A stretch of DNA of 23,475 nucleotides from IMG/VR virus record IMGVR_UViG_3300021170_000070, positions 1-23,475 of that record, one strand, 5' to 3'. Position numbers and translations under genes: made by a program. This stretch comes from a virus. Below the pieces are notes generated by a model, which did not search any database, was not told the origin of the DNA, and worked only from the letters and a program-made list of their open reading frames with translations. This document shows positions 6,046-13,109 of the stretch, piece by piece (the stretch's first letter is position 1; each line of letters opens with the position of its first letter).

Positions 6046-7227
6046 ATGCGCGCTTCGGCTCTACGAAAAGAATATTCGCCTGTAACTTCAACGACTTCGC
6101 CAAAGGCTGCTCCAAGACCGCTCTTCAACGGGGTCAATCTCAACAAGAATTTTCTCAATTACCCTTTGGCCCAAGACCCTAGAACCAGGGCGAAATGGGG
6201 GCGGGACGAAAGTGGTAGATGGACTGCACCACTCCCCAGTGACCCACATATTCAAATCAAAAGCAAGACACAACGATGTCCTTCTGCCCTGGACATGAAC
6301 GTGCTGTTCCAAGTATTGGCGGAAGCGCAACACTCTCACTCCAACAAAATCATCTTCCCCTCCTTTGCGAACTTAGCGCGGCGGGTAGGCCTCAGCCCAC
6401 GAGACACAAATAGGGTAAGGCTCCACAACTCGCTGGATTATCTGCAAGAGCTCTCCCTTGTCTACTCACGGTGGTGGGCTAACGGTCATAAGGGTGTGGA
6501 GGGGAAAGGCCACATCCAACGTACGCTTCCACCACCTTTGGTAAAGGTTACTCTTCCTAAGGGCAGTAACCGGATCGAGATTGTTGTAGAACGAGAATGG
6601 ATCCAACTCAATACGGGGTTCTATGAGCCAACACCGCTACCTCTATCAGGTGAGGCAACCACACAGAGGCTAGAGCTGTTACAATTGAACTCGATGAACA
6701 GCAAACACTTTAGCGATGATGGAACAGAGTTCAACTACAAACATGGAAGACGTGGGCTGACCCGCAAACTGGGTTTGAATCATCATGCTAGAAATCAGGT
6801 GCTGGATAACAGCCTAAGGCGGATGAGTGACTGGTTCAAAGCTCATCAAGGCTCAATGGAGGCTTGGCCTCTAAACGATAAGATTGTGTTTATTAAGCGC
6901 AAACCTAAGGTCCCTAGAAAAAGCGGACCCTCAAGCGGGCCTAAACCGGACCCTCAAGCGGGGGTCCAGAAGCCAGAAACCGGACCCTCAAGCGGGGGCG
7001 ATCTATATACGAAAGAAAGTAAGATACTTACGACTTCAAAGAATGAGCCCGCTTACGCGGCCGAAGAGGACTTCGTCCTTGATGAATTAGGTGAGGACAC
7101 CAACCTTAGAGGATCAATCCTAGCTTGGCCTCAGTCTAGGAAAGACCCTAATCGGTTCGGTCCGTTCCGGGCTTATTCCTATTGTAACCTGCCCGACGAG
7201 ATGATATCAGACCCTTATGCGTATTAG
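6046..7227 (+). CDS. Replication-initiator-like winged-helix protein
   Basis: The ATG at 6046 follows AAAGGAGG by ten bases and gives a 393-residue protein. Residues 82-140 (ALDMNVLFQVLAEAQHS to LDYLQELSLVYSRWW) have the helix pattern of a winged helix-turn-helix, with FANLARRVGLSPRD as the likely turn region. Residues 290-320 form a repetitive Pro/Ser/Gly linker encoded by three direct DNA repeats. The C-terminus is unfamiliar. Position first in the rightward block, ahead of a DnaB-type helicase, and repeats inside the gene fit an initiator of the lambda O or RepA kind. Direct homology was not tested, and a transcriptional regulator remains possible. Confidence 0.6.
   Translation: MRASALRKEYSPVTSTTSPKAAPRPLFNGVNLNKNFLNYPLAQDPRTRAKWGRDESGRWTAPLPSDPHIQIKSKTQRCPSALDMNVLFQVLAEAQHSHSNKIIFPSFANLARRVGLSPRDTNRVRLHNSLDYLQELSLVYSRWWANGHKGVEGKGHIQRTLPPPLVKVTLPKGSNRIEIVVEREWIQLNTGFYEPTPLPLSGEATTQRLELLQLNSMNSKHFSDDGTEFNYKHGRRGLTRKLGLNHHARNQVLDNSLRRMSDWFKAHQGSMEAWPLNDKIVFIKRKPKVPRKSGPSSGPKPDPQAGVQKPETGPSSGGDLYTKESKILTTSKNEPAYAAEEDFVLDELGEDTNLRGSILAWPQSRKDPNRFGPFRAYSYCNLPDEMISDPYAY
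6924..6996 (+). repeat. Three 16-bp direct repeats, candidate origin iterons
   Basis: CGGACCCTCAAGCGGG occurs identically at 6924-6939, 6947-6962 and 6981-6996, with start spacings of 23 and 34 bases. An AT-richer stretch (about 7005-7055) follows. This is the arrangement of the lambda origin, where iterons lie inside the initiator gene next to a meltable region. The alternative is a simple repetitive protein linker. Confidence 0.6.
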
Positions 7228-7264
7228 GCTAGCGGTATGCTTGAAATAAAGAGGGAGAACACAA

Positions 7265-7486
7265 ATGAAGTTTCGAAGTATTGAGAAGACGGAACGTGCT
7301 CGATTTCGTCGTCTTCTGCGGCGCGGGCTTGCTGAGCTCTATTCCATAATTCATGAGAATGGAACCAGGGCCGCGACTAGCCGAGTGTTTTATAAGATGT
7401 TGGCCAATGTCACACCTAAGAAGGCTAAGCCAAAAGCAAGCAAAAGAGACTTCAAGGTATTCCTGGAGGGAATTGAGGAACAGTGA
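7265..7486 (+). CDS. Small basic hypothetical protein (73 aa)
   Basis: The ATG at 7265 follows GAGGGAG by about seven bases. The protein is strongly basic, beginning MKFRSIEKTERARFRRLLRR, with a helical middle and a KKAKPKASKRDFK segment before an acidic end. No named domain is recognised. The stop overlaps the GTG start of the next gene, which suggests translational coupling. Charge and position just after the initiator gene would suit a nucleic-acid-binding helper, but this is inference. Confidence 0.7.
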   Translation: MKFRSIEKTERARFRRLLRRGLAELYSIIHENGTRAATSRVFYKMLANVTPKKAKPKASKRDFKVFLEGIEEQ

Positions 7487-7691
7487 TCTACAAGATCAAC
7501 ACCACCGTCAAGTCCGTGGAGTTCCTGCACCGCAACGTGCGCGGGCGTATGGTGGATAAGGTGGCCGTCATCGATACTGAACCGCTCGGCTGGTTTGCTT
7601 TGAAGGTTCCTGGGAGCGGCTTCATATGGGCGATGAGAAGCCTACTCTCGTCAAGGGTCAGAAGGTCGAGATCACCATCAAGGGGTTGTGA
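7483..7691 (+). CDS. Small hypothetical protein with an apparent frameshift
   Basis: The GTG at 7483 overlaps the previous stop. The frame reads MIYKINTTVKSVEFLHRNV, a beta-rich protein, up to WFALK near 7600. Beyond this it becomes unlike protein, while another frame gives GSWERLHMGDEKPTLVKG and QKVEITIKGL ending in TGA at 7689-7691, immediately before the next ATG. Adding one G to the AAGG run near 7604-7607 joins both halves into a 69-residue protein. A missing base in the assembly is the simplest reason; a real frameshift is the alternative. I do not recognise the family. Confidence 0.6.
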
Positions 7692-8103
7692 ATGATTGAG
7701 AAACATTTTGTGACGTTCTATAGTCCAGGTACATTTGTTGCTGAAACCAGTGAGAGAACCTATAAACTCATGGGATGTAGACCAGGCACAGCAAATGGCG
7801 CATGATATTGTCGAGCGTTACAATGCCACGCCCTATGGTTTCCAGTTTACGACCAGAACGCGTGGGGAGTACGATCTTGATAGTCACGAGAGCGCCCGAA
7901 GCCCTTTCTACCATCTTGGAGGCCGCATCGAGACACTGGCCGACGTGAAGACTAGGAACGACCTGAAGGAGCGCATTCTCGTTTCCAATATGGAATGTAA
8001 TGGTTGGGACAAGATCGTTGTGAACGACAATTCTTGGCGATCAACGCGACCGTTCGGTGCCACAGATATTATTCTTGATTGGAAGCCTAAGATTTGTGTC
8101 TAA
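7692..8103 (+). CDS. Conserved phage protein with an apparent frameshift
   Basis: An ATG at 7692 starts MIEKHFVTFYSPGTFVAETS, but this frame runs out of sense near 7755. The second frame resumes with EPINSWDVDQAQQMAHDIVE and continues through RYNATPYGFQFTTRTR, FYHLGGRIETL and ECNGWDKIVVNDNSW to a TAA at 8103. I recall a phage and plasmid family in which these blocks are joined as one protein. Removing one base near 7752-7760 restores it here. The function is unknown. A translation start at 7735 inside the gene would lose the conserved N-terminus and is unlikely. Confidence 0.65.
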
Positions 8104-8569
8104 ACCTTCAGAACTTAATACCGTGCTTAAGCTCATCCCTAAGCTCAACCCCAAGGAGCAGCTGGAGATCAAGCAGAAGCTAGACTTCCTTTTGCAAGGT
8201 ATCAAGACTCACCCCAACCGCCCGCTTGATGACTGGCTGACTGAAGGTATTGTGACCGAGCTCGTCCGGCGTGGCTTACTACACAAAGGCATGGACTGGA
8301 AGCGGGTTGCGCCTTCTGGGTATCAGCAGCAGTCAGAGTCTATCCGCACGCTACTGAAGGCCGCTACGCGCCGCCCGTTGACCGCTGGCGAGCAGTATGC
8401 TTTGGGTAGGCTAGTTGCCCGTGCGCTAGCCGACTATCTACAGAACACTCCTGGCTTCGGGCTCAAGGTCATGCTACAGAACATCTCCAAGGTGTCTGAA
8501 GCCTTGGAGAATTCCTACCCTGGCTATCTCGTGGCCGGTATGTTGGGCATGTTGATCAAGGTGAAATGA
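8096..8569 (+). CDS. Hypothetical protein (157 aa)
   Basis: The GTG at 8096 overlaps the previous stop by eight bases; an ATG at 8057 lies deep inside the previous gene and is less likely. The protein is mostly helical (LNPKEQLEIKQKLDFLLQG, SIRTLLKAATRRPLTAGEQY) and ends in a hydrophobic stretch (YPGYLVAGMLGMLIKVK), too short and charged to be a sure membrane anchor. No known domain is recognised. It sits between small genes and the helicase, so a replication-linked role is possible. Confidence 0.65.
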   Translation: MSKPSELNTVLKLIPKLNPKEQLEIKQKLDFLLQGIKTHPNRPLDDWLTEGIVTELVRRGLLHKGMDWKRVAPSGYQQQSESIRTLLKAATRRPLTAGEQYALGRLVARALADYLQNTPGFGLKVMLQNISKVSEALENSYPGYLVAGMLGMLIKVK

Positions 8570-8856
8570 TGAGTGGAGGAAGCTTTAACTATCTTTGTTT
8601 TGCTAATGACGTGGAGGAGTTGCTAGCCAAGCGTTCAGATCTTGAGCAGATGGCAGCACAGCTAACTTCTTTTGGGTACAAAGACGCGGCTTTGGAAACT
8701 GAATCAATCTTGGCTTATTTAGAACATGTAGAACGGCAGGTTCAAGCACGCTTGGTTCGGCTTCAAGATGTGTGGAAGGCAGTTGAGTGGAAATGTAGTG
8801 GAGACTACAGTCTCGATCAAGTTGAAGAAGCAATCAAGAAATACCGAGGCGCTTAG
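8569..8856 (+). CDS. MSGGSF-type small phage protein (95 aa)
   Basis: Two adjacent ATGs occur at 8566 and 8569; the second has the better spacing from AAGG (seven bases), and the first overlaps the previous stop. The protein begins MSGGSFNYLCFANDVEELL, an opening that I associate with a small conserved family in phages and bacteria of unknown function. The rest is helical (LEQMAAQLTSFGYKDAALE, TESILAYLEHVERQVQARL), probably a coiled coil. No catalytic motif is seen. Confidence 0.7.
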   Translation: MSGGSFNYLCFANDVEELLAKRSDLEQMAAQLTSFGYKDAALETESILAYLEHVERQVQARLVRLQDVWKAVEWKCSGDYSLDQVEEAIKKYRGA

Positions 8857-8858
8857 GT

Positions 8859-10262
8859 GTGTCCGAGGACACTCTTCCTCCATCTTTACAAGAGAGTCTG
8901 CTCGCGCTCCTTGCCTTCAACGACAAGCAGGGCACGGTAGTCGCGGCGCAGGTTAAGCCCGAACACTTTGACGCTCCCTATCAGGAAATTGCTACTAAGC
9001 TTCTCGCTTACCGTCGTGAGCAGGGCCGCGCACCGGGGCACGCTCACCTGGATGACCTCTTCGGTTGGGCACTGGAACGGGGTGACCGCGCGCCCCGTCT
9101 CCGTAAGCTCCTAGCCGGAATTACCGAGCTCGGCCGGGGCCTCAATGCGGGTTATATTGTTGGCCAGACGCAAAACCATATCAGGCGGCAGTCGATCAAG
9201 TCGGCTGTCATGCGGGCCAGTGAGCTTTATGGAGCTAATACTGAGACGGTTCAGATCGAGCAGGTTCTCTACAATGCCTTGAAGGCTCAGACTCAGGGTA
9301 TCAGTACTGGTACGCGACTGAACGATAGTAACTTCACCTTCCTGGATCGTAAGCCTGTCGATATTCCTCTCGGAATCAAAGAACTGGACCGTATCGATTT
9401 TGGTTTGGCGTACAAGCAGATGCTTTTGTATATTGCTCCCAAAGGTTCAGGGAAAAGCTGGTTATGCGTTCATGTTGGTAAACAAGGCCTTCTCCATCGG
9501 GCTAAGGTGTTGCATATTTCCTGCGAGATGGACGAGGCTACCGTGGAGGGGCGTTACTATCAAGCTCTCTTCGGTGTGGCGCGGCGTCCTGTAGCCTACC
9601 TGCGGACGAAGTTTGAATACGACCAGCTCCGGCGGCTTGTTGGGTGGGAGAGTCAGAGTGTCAAGCCGCGTATGGCGTTTACCGACCCGAATATAAGAAA
9701 GTTCTTGCGCGAGAAGCGTAAGCCGCATGGGTTGCGGTTGGGGTCAATCATCATCAAGGAGTTCCCTTCTGGATCGCTCACGCTCTCGAACTTGCAGTTT
9801 TATCTAGACTACCTGGAATCCATGGAGAAGTTTGTTCCCACGCTCGTGATCATAGACTACCCTGACCTGATGAAGCACGACATGGACAATTTGCGTATCA
9901 GTATTGGACAGACTGTGGTAGGCTTACGGGGTCTAGCTCAACAGCGGAACTTTGCGCTGTTCGCGCCGACACAAGGTGGTCGGGGCTCGTTAGGTGCAAA
10001 GCGGGTGCGGTCGAACATGGTGACCGAGGACATCTCCAAGGTGTTTACGGCAGATAACACCTTGACGTATAGTCAGACCGAAGCGGAGAAGCGGTTGAAC
10101 CTCGCGCGGCTCTATGTAGACCATGCGCGTAGTACGGAAGGGGGGTATGAGATCGTGATCAGTCAAGCGTATTCGATCGGGCAGTATGTCTTGGAATCAG
10201 CGTTGAAGTCTTCCATGTACGATGAACAGTTGCGAGGCGAAGATGGAAACAGCGAAACTTGA
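8859..10262 (+). CDS. DnaB-type replicative helicase
   Basis: A 467-residue protein starts at GTG 8859, three bases after the previous stop. Residues 1-140 resemble the helical DnaB N-terminal domain (SLQESLLALLAFNDKQ is typical). The ATPase domain follows: Walker A APKGSGKSW at residues 193-201, a conserved LHISCEMDEATVEGRYY segment, and a Walker B strand LVIIDYPDLM near 325-334. It would unwind DNA 5' to 3' ahead of the phage fork as a hexameric ring, recruited by the initiator. The length matches DnaB. An archaeal-type or RecA-paralogue NTPase is a weaker alternative. Confidence 0.8.
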   Translation: MSEDTLPPSLQESLLALLAFNDKQGTVVAAQVKPEHFDAPYQEIATKLLAYRREQGRAPGHAHLDDLFGWALERGDRAPRLRKLLAGITELGRGLNAGYIVGQTQNHIRRQSIKSAVMRASELYGANTETVQIEQVLYNALKAQTQGISTGTRLNDSNFTFLDRKPVDIPLGIKELDRIDFGLAYKQMLLYIAPKGSGKSWLCVHVGKQGLLHRAKVLHISCEMDEATVEGRYYQALFGVARRPVAYLRTKFEYDQLRRLVGWESQSVKPRMAFTDPNIRKFLREKRKPHGLRLGSIIIKEFPSGSLTLSNLQFYLDYLESMEKFVPTLVIIDYPDLMKHDMDNLRISIGQTVVGLRGLAQQRNFALFAPTQGGRGSLGAKRVRSNMVTEDISKVFTADNTLTYSQTEAEKRLNLARLYVDHARSTEGGYEIVISQAYSIGQYVLESALKSSMYDEQLRGEDGNSET

Positions 10263-10404
10263 TAAATGTCGCTATTGCTTAAAAGACATTTCACCGTACG
10301 AACCAAAAATAATTTTTGGTATTGATTGGTATCGGAGAAGATGCCTAAGTTGTGCACGCTGGTCCGATTTTAGATTGACTAATGATCCCGCAGTCGGCGA
10401 TTAA
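10243..10404 (+). CDS. Small CxxC zinc-ribbon-like protein (53 aa)
   Basis: The ATG at 10243 lies inside the end of the helicase gene, with GGCGAAG just ahead. The protein has two CxxC pairs, CRYC near residue 8 and CLSC near residue 36, spaced by about 24 residues, which is a plausible zinc ribbon or knuckle. It fills the otherwise empty gap between two helicase genes and overlaps the next start by 23 bases. The overlaps support a real, coupled gene. Its function is unknown. Confidence 0.55.
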   Translation: METAKLDKCRYCLKDISPYEPKIIFGIDWYRRRCLSCARWSDFRLTNDPAVGD

Positions 10405-11977
10405 AGCCTTCCTCAAGGCTCCTCGGGATGATCATCGCTGGCTCAAGGAATTCTCTGACGCTGACCTCGACGCCGCGCTCAAGTCCATCAAGCCGCTACC
10501 TCAGCTAAACCAAGGTTTGCGTAAGAGTCAGAAGGTTGGGTTCCTGCTTGGAGTAGCCTACCCGCAGTTCTGCTTCTGGTACGACATGGGTACTGGAAAG
10601 ACAGTACTTTCCCTGGAGCTCTTGCGCTACTGGTGGGAATGCGGTAAAATACGCCGCGCCTTGGTTTTCGTCACAAGTGACAAAGCCTTTCCAACTTGGG
10701 AGAAGCAGCGTAGCCACTGGAATATAGACATTCCATATATTGCACTTTCACAACCTAGCTCAAAGGAGAAGTGGGAGGCTCTCGAGACTTTCAAGGAAGG
10801 CTTGATCTTCATTACGTACCCGGCCGCTGTAAATATGACGACCTATTGGGTCAAGGGTAAGCGCGGTAAGAAGGGCGGCAAGCCTAAGAATCATATGAAG
10901 TTGGACCCCAAGCTTGTCGCTCAACTAGGTAAGAATGTGGACGCTTTGATCCTGGACGAATCAACACGCGCGGGGCATTTCCACAGTCTTACAACCAAGC
11001 TATGTGCAAAGTTGCGTGAGAACGTTCAGTTCTGTTATGCCCTCGCGGGCCGTCCTTTTGGCCGTGAGCCTATGATGCTCTGGTCGCAACACCACATTGT
11101 GGACGGTGGTGAAACACTAGGTGAGACGCTTGGGTTATTCCGCGCCGCGTTCTATTCTGAGCAGGACAATCCCTGGGACCCAAAAGGTTTTGCCAAGGAT
11201 TACACGTTCAAGAAGAAAATGATGCCACAGTTGATGAGGATTGTGCAGCATCGTTCTATCGCGTATTCGGCGGAGGAGTGCGGGATCAAGTCTAAGTTCA
11301 TTCCGATCATTGAGGAGGTTCGCCTACCTGAGGAGGCTAGCGCGTATTACCGCAAGGTGGTTGATAACATCATTGCGGCGAAGGGCAACCTTCAGGAGAT
11401 GAAGAATGCCTTCATGCGGATGCGGCAACTGTCTTCCGGCTTCCTAGGCTTCCGCAACGATGAGTCTGGCGACCGGGTAGAAATTGGCTTTGCGGAGAAC
11501 CCTAAGCTGGACCGGTTATTGGAATTGATCGAGGAGATGCCTGATGATTCCAAGGCTGTGTGTTTTTATGATTTTACGCACACAGGTAGATGCATTTACC
11601 ATGATTTGAAAGAGGTTGGACACGACCCGATTTGGCTCTGGTCGGGCAATAAAAACTATGCCGCAGACTTGAAGATGTTTATGGGTGATGAGGCCTGCCG
11701 GGTTGCAATCATAAACAACAAGATTGGAGCGTATTCGTTGGATGGTCTTCAGGTGGCTAACTACTGTTTCTTCGTAGAAAGCCCAGTTGGAGTGCTAGAT
11801 CGAGAACAGGCTGAACGGCGGCTGCGGCGGCAAGGTCAGCAGAAGGTTGTGCTTCAGTATGACTTATGTGTAAGAGGCACGTTGGACGGTAAAATCCTTC
11901 AATTCCATCGCGAGGGTGATGATATTCTCGCGGCGCTCCGGGCAAATCCAAAATCGTTATTGGAGGCGTTGAAATGA
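10382..11977 (+). CDS. SNF2-type superfamily 2 helicase
   Basis: This 531-residue protein has the superfamily 2 layout. The Q-like entry QGLRKSQKVGFLLGV is at 44-58, motif I WYDMGTGKT at 66-74, motif II LILDEST at 189-195, and motif VI QAERRLRRQGQ at about 476-486, the last typical of SNF2-like enzymes. A KGKRGKKGGKPKNH basic insertion lies at 158-171. Phages often carry such ATPases next to replicative helicases, where roles in fork restart, recombination or displacement of bound proteins are suggested. The ATG at 10382 overlaps the preceding small gene. The downstream start overlaps its stop as ATGA. Confidence 0.85.
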   Translation: MIPQSAIKAFLKAPRDDHRWLKEFSDADLDAALKSIKPLPQLNQGLRKSQKVGFLLGVAYPQFCFWYDMGTGKTVLSLELLRYWWECGKIRRALVFVTSDKAFPTWEKQRSHWNIDIPYIALSQPSSKEKWEALETFKEGLIFITYPAAVNMTTYWVKGKRGKKGGKPKNHMKLDPKLVAQLGKNVDALILDESTRAGHFHSLTTKLCAKLRENVQFCYALAGRPFGREPMMLWSQHHIVDGGETLGETLGLFRAAFYSEQDNPWDPKGFAKDYTFKKKMMPQLMRIVQHRSIAYSAEECGIKSKFIPIIEEVRLPEEASAYYRKVVDNIIAAKGNLQEMKNAFMRMRQLSSGFLGFRNDESGDRVEIGFAENPKLDRLLELIEEMPDDSKAVCFYDFTHTGRCIYHDLKEVGHDPIWLWSGNKNYAADLKMFMGDEACRVAIINNKIGAYSLDGLQVANYCFFVESPVGVLDREQAERRLRRQGQQKVVLQYDLCVRGTLDGKILQFHREGDDILAALRANPKSLLEALK

Positions 11978-12159
11978 TCCAAGTTACTGTTAACACGTTA
12001 GATGCTCCGAATAAGTGTGGAGTGGAACACGAGTACAGTAACATCCACGGCGATATTGAGGATGTTGTTGCTGCCGCTAAAGTTCTTCACCCAGATTGGT
12101 CGTCTATCCAGGTCATTGAAACTCGGCCTGCTAAGCATAAACTGGAAGACGAGGATTGA
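11974..12159 (+). CDS. Small hypothetical protein (61 aa)
   Basis: The ATG at 11974 overlaps the helicase stop as ATGA, so translation is probably coupled. The protein begins MIQVTVNTLDAPNKCGVEHE, contains an acidic helix (GDIEDVVAAAKVLHP) and ends KLEDED. It is acidic and probably soluble. No family is recognised. The next gene starts one base after its stop. Confidence 0.65.
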   Translation: MIQVTVNTLDAPNKCGVEHEYSNIHGDIEDVVAAAKVLHPDWSSIQVIETRPAKHKLEDED

Positions 12160-12160
12160 A

Positions 12161-12370
12161 ATGCGCCACTCTGAAATCGATAAGCGTGCCAAGCGTAACC
12201 GCCCGCGTCAGTGTCTCTCGGACTATGGATATAATGCGCACAAAGACGCTCCCGCCCGGAAAGGGTCTGTTGTTGAAGCCTTACCGCCTTCTAGTAGCTT
12301 CGTCCCGCTAGCCGATGAATTGGAGCGGGTGTTCCGTGCCGTCCATGGTCCAGACTTCGACTTGCTTTAA
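12161..12370 (+). CDS. Small hypothetical protein (69 aa)
   Basis: The ATG at 12161 lies one base after the previous stop; the longer in-frame start at 12002 overlaps the previous gene throughout. The N-terminus is basic (MRHSEIDKRAKRNRPRQCLS), and the C-terminus contains FVPLADELERVFRAVHGPD. It has no recognised domain. It is the last protein gene before the structured RNA locus. Confidence 0.65.
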   Translation: MRHSEIDKRAKRNRPRQCLSDYGYNAHKDAPARKGSVVEALPPSSSFVPLADELERVFRAVHGPDFDLL

Positions 12371-12386
12371 TCAGGTATTAAAGCAC

Positions 12387-12415
12387 TTGCTTTCTAGTCA
12401 AAGCTCAGGTATGGT
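12387..12415 (+). promoter_or_regulatory. Promoter-like site ahead of the Y RNA cluster
   Basis: TTGCTT (12387-12392) is followed after 17 bases by TATGGT (12410-12415). Transcription would begin near 12421, exactly where the first hairpin starts. The -35 resembles the sites at 5322-5327, 5635-5640 and 5807-5812. The flanking stretch 12371-12420 shows no other feature. Confidence 0.5.
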
Positions 12416-12420
12416 TGCTT

Positions 12421-12487
12421 TGCCTGCGCTGAAGAGTTCAGCTACTTCTTGTAAATGAAAGATGCTGAACTCGCTGCTTGCCAGGCA
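12421..12487 (+). ncRNA. Y-RNA-like hairpin 1
   Basis: TGCCTG (12421-12426) pairs with CAGGCA (12482-12487), and GAGTTCAGC (12434-12442) pairs with GCTGAACTC (12464-12472). Between the helices lies an internal loop of CGCTGAA on the 5' side and GCTGCTTGC on the 3' side. The apical loop has 21 bases. The same internal loop occurs in the two following hairpins, which lie next to a Ro60 remnant. In Y RNAs a conserved stem region of this kind is the Ro60-binding part. It is the smallest and carries no tRNA mimic. Confidence 0.65.
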
Positions 12488-12493
12488 CCTTTG

Positions 12494-12582
12494 CGGAACC
12501 GACGCTGTAGGAAACAGTTGCATCAGCCTTGTAAGCTGTGGGGAAACCCACGCATGCTGTTTCCGCTTCTTGCTCGGTTCCG
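12494..12582 (+). ncRNA. Y-RNA-like hairpin 2
   Basis: CGGAACCGA (12494-12502) pairs with TCGGTTCCG (12574-12582) over 9 bp, and GGAAACAG (12510-12517) with CTGTTTCC (12557-12564) over 8 bp. The internal loop is CGCTGTA opposite GCTTCTTGC, nearly identical to hairpin 1. The apical part holds two small hairpins: CAGC/GCTG with a 7-base anticodon-like loop CTTGTAA (12528-12534), and TGGG/CCCA with a GAAA tetraloop (12543-12546). It starts only six bases after hairpin 1. Confidence 0.65.
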
Positions 12583-12608
12583 TTTGGGTGTTCGGGTCTG
12601 TAGGCTCC

Positions 12609-12764
12609 GCCGATAGCGGGGAGAACGCTGAAGAGAACGGTTACTTCCTTCAGGAGGACGAGGTCGTTGGTTCGAATCCAACCGGCTCCACAGTTTGGGG
12701 CCAGTAGCTCAGGGGTAGAGCGCGTTGTTACCGTTTTCGTTGCTTGCTTCTCCTCGTTATCGGC
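12609..12764 (+). ncRNA. YrlA-type Y RNA with permuted tRNA mimic
   Basis: A 17-bp outer helix joins 12609-12625 to 12748-12764, with two G-T wobbles. An internal loop has CGCTGAA on the 5' side and GTTGCTTGC on the 3' side, then AGAACGGT (12634-12641) pairs with ACCGTTTT (12730-12737). Inside is a tRNA-like fold in permuted order: T-arm GTTGG-TTCGAAT-CCAAC (12666-12682), acceptor 3' strand CGGCTCC (12683-12689), linker ACAGTTT, acceptor 5' strand GGGGCCA (12697-12703), and D-arm GCTC-AGGGGTA-GAGC (12707-12721). Six of seven acceptor pairs form. Bacterial Y RNAs near Ro60 genes are known to mimic tRNA. In those systems the RNA tethers Ro60 to polynucleotide phosphorylase. Confidence 0.75.
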
Positions 12765-12799
12765 CGACTAACGTAACCGTACCCATAAAGGAGCTTATC

Positions 12800-13109
12800 A
12801 TGGCCCGTACGAATGTAGCTGCCCGCAATAAGAACTTCACGCATGAAGGCGGACCTGCCGTCCCGGCGCTCTCGGTTGAGAAGCAGCTATCTGGGTCGTG
12901 CGGTTGACGCAGCTAATACGCTTGGCTACGACCGCATCATTGTGATCTCAGATGAGCAGACGGCCGACCGCGTTTCGGATCCGATCACGAAGAAGGCGTA
13001 CATGATCAATGTTGCCTCCAACAAGCACGGTGTCGGTTATGGCCCCTGGACGCATATCGACGGCTTCTCGGAGCAAGTCCTCCGTTATATCCACGAAGTC
13101 GAATGCTGA
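12800..13109 (+). pseudogene. Ro60 (TROVE) gene with internal out-of-frame deletion
   Basis: The ATG at 12800 follows AAGGAGC and begins MARTNVAARNKNFTHEGGPA, then SVEKQL, the usual opening of bacterial and phage TROVE proteins. Directly after, near 12888, a different frame gives YLGRAVDAANTLGYDRIIVI, SDEQTADRV and NKHGVGYGPWTHIDGFSE, which is the end of the von Willebrand A domain of Ro60. A normal protein has roughly 500 residues; here about 400 in the middle, including the HEAT-repeat RNA-binding ring and the metal-site motif, are absent and the phase is lost. The first frame stops at 12905. The Y-RNA-like cluster lies immediately upstream. Either a real deletion or an assembly collapse is possible. 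Confidence 0.75.

Noticed and set aside
6924-6996. CRISPR array
   Set aside because: Only three short repeats with very short unequal spacers occur, inside a coding region, and no cas gene is present.
12462-12707. Plus-strand open frame of 81 codons over the RNA cluster
   Set aside because: It runs through the paired strands of the hairpins, and the RNA structure explains the sequence better.
12666-12721. Ordinary tRNA gene, or two tRNA genes broken by deletion
   Set aside because: The arms are in permuted order, the acceptor strands pair with each other across a 7-base linker, and the flanks form a long helix, which suits a Y RNA better.
12843-13109. Independent 88-residue gene
   Set aside because: Its first part is out-of-frame sequence of the Ro60 N-terminus and its remainder is the Ro60 C-terminus, so it is a fragment and not a gene of its own.
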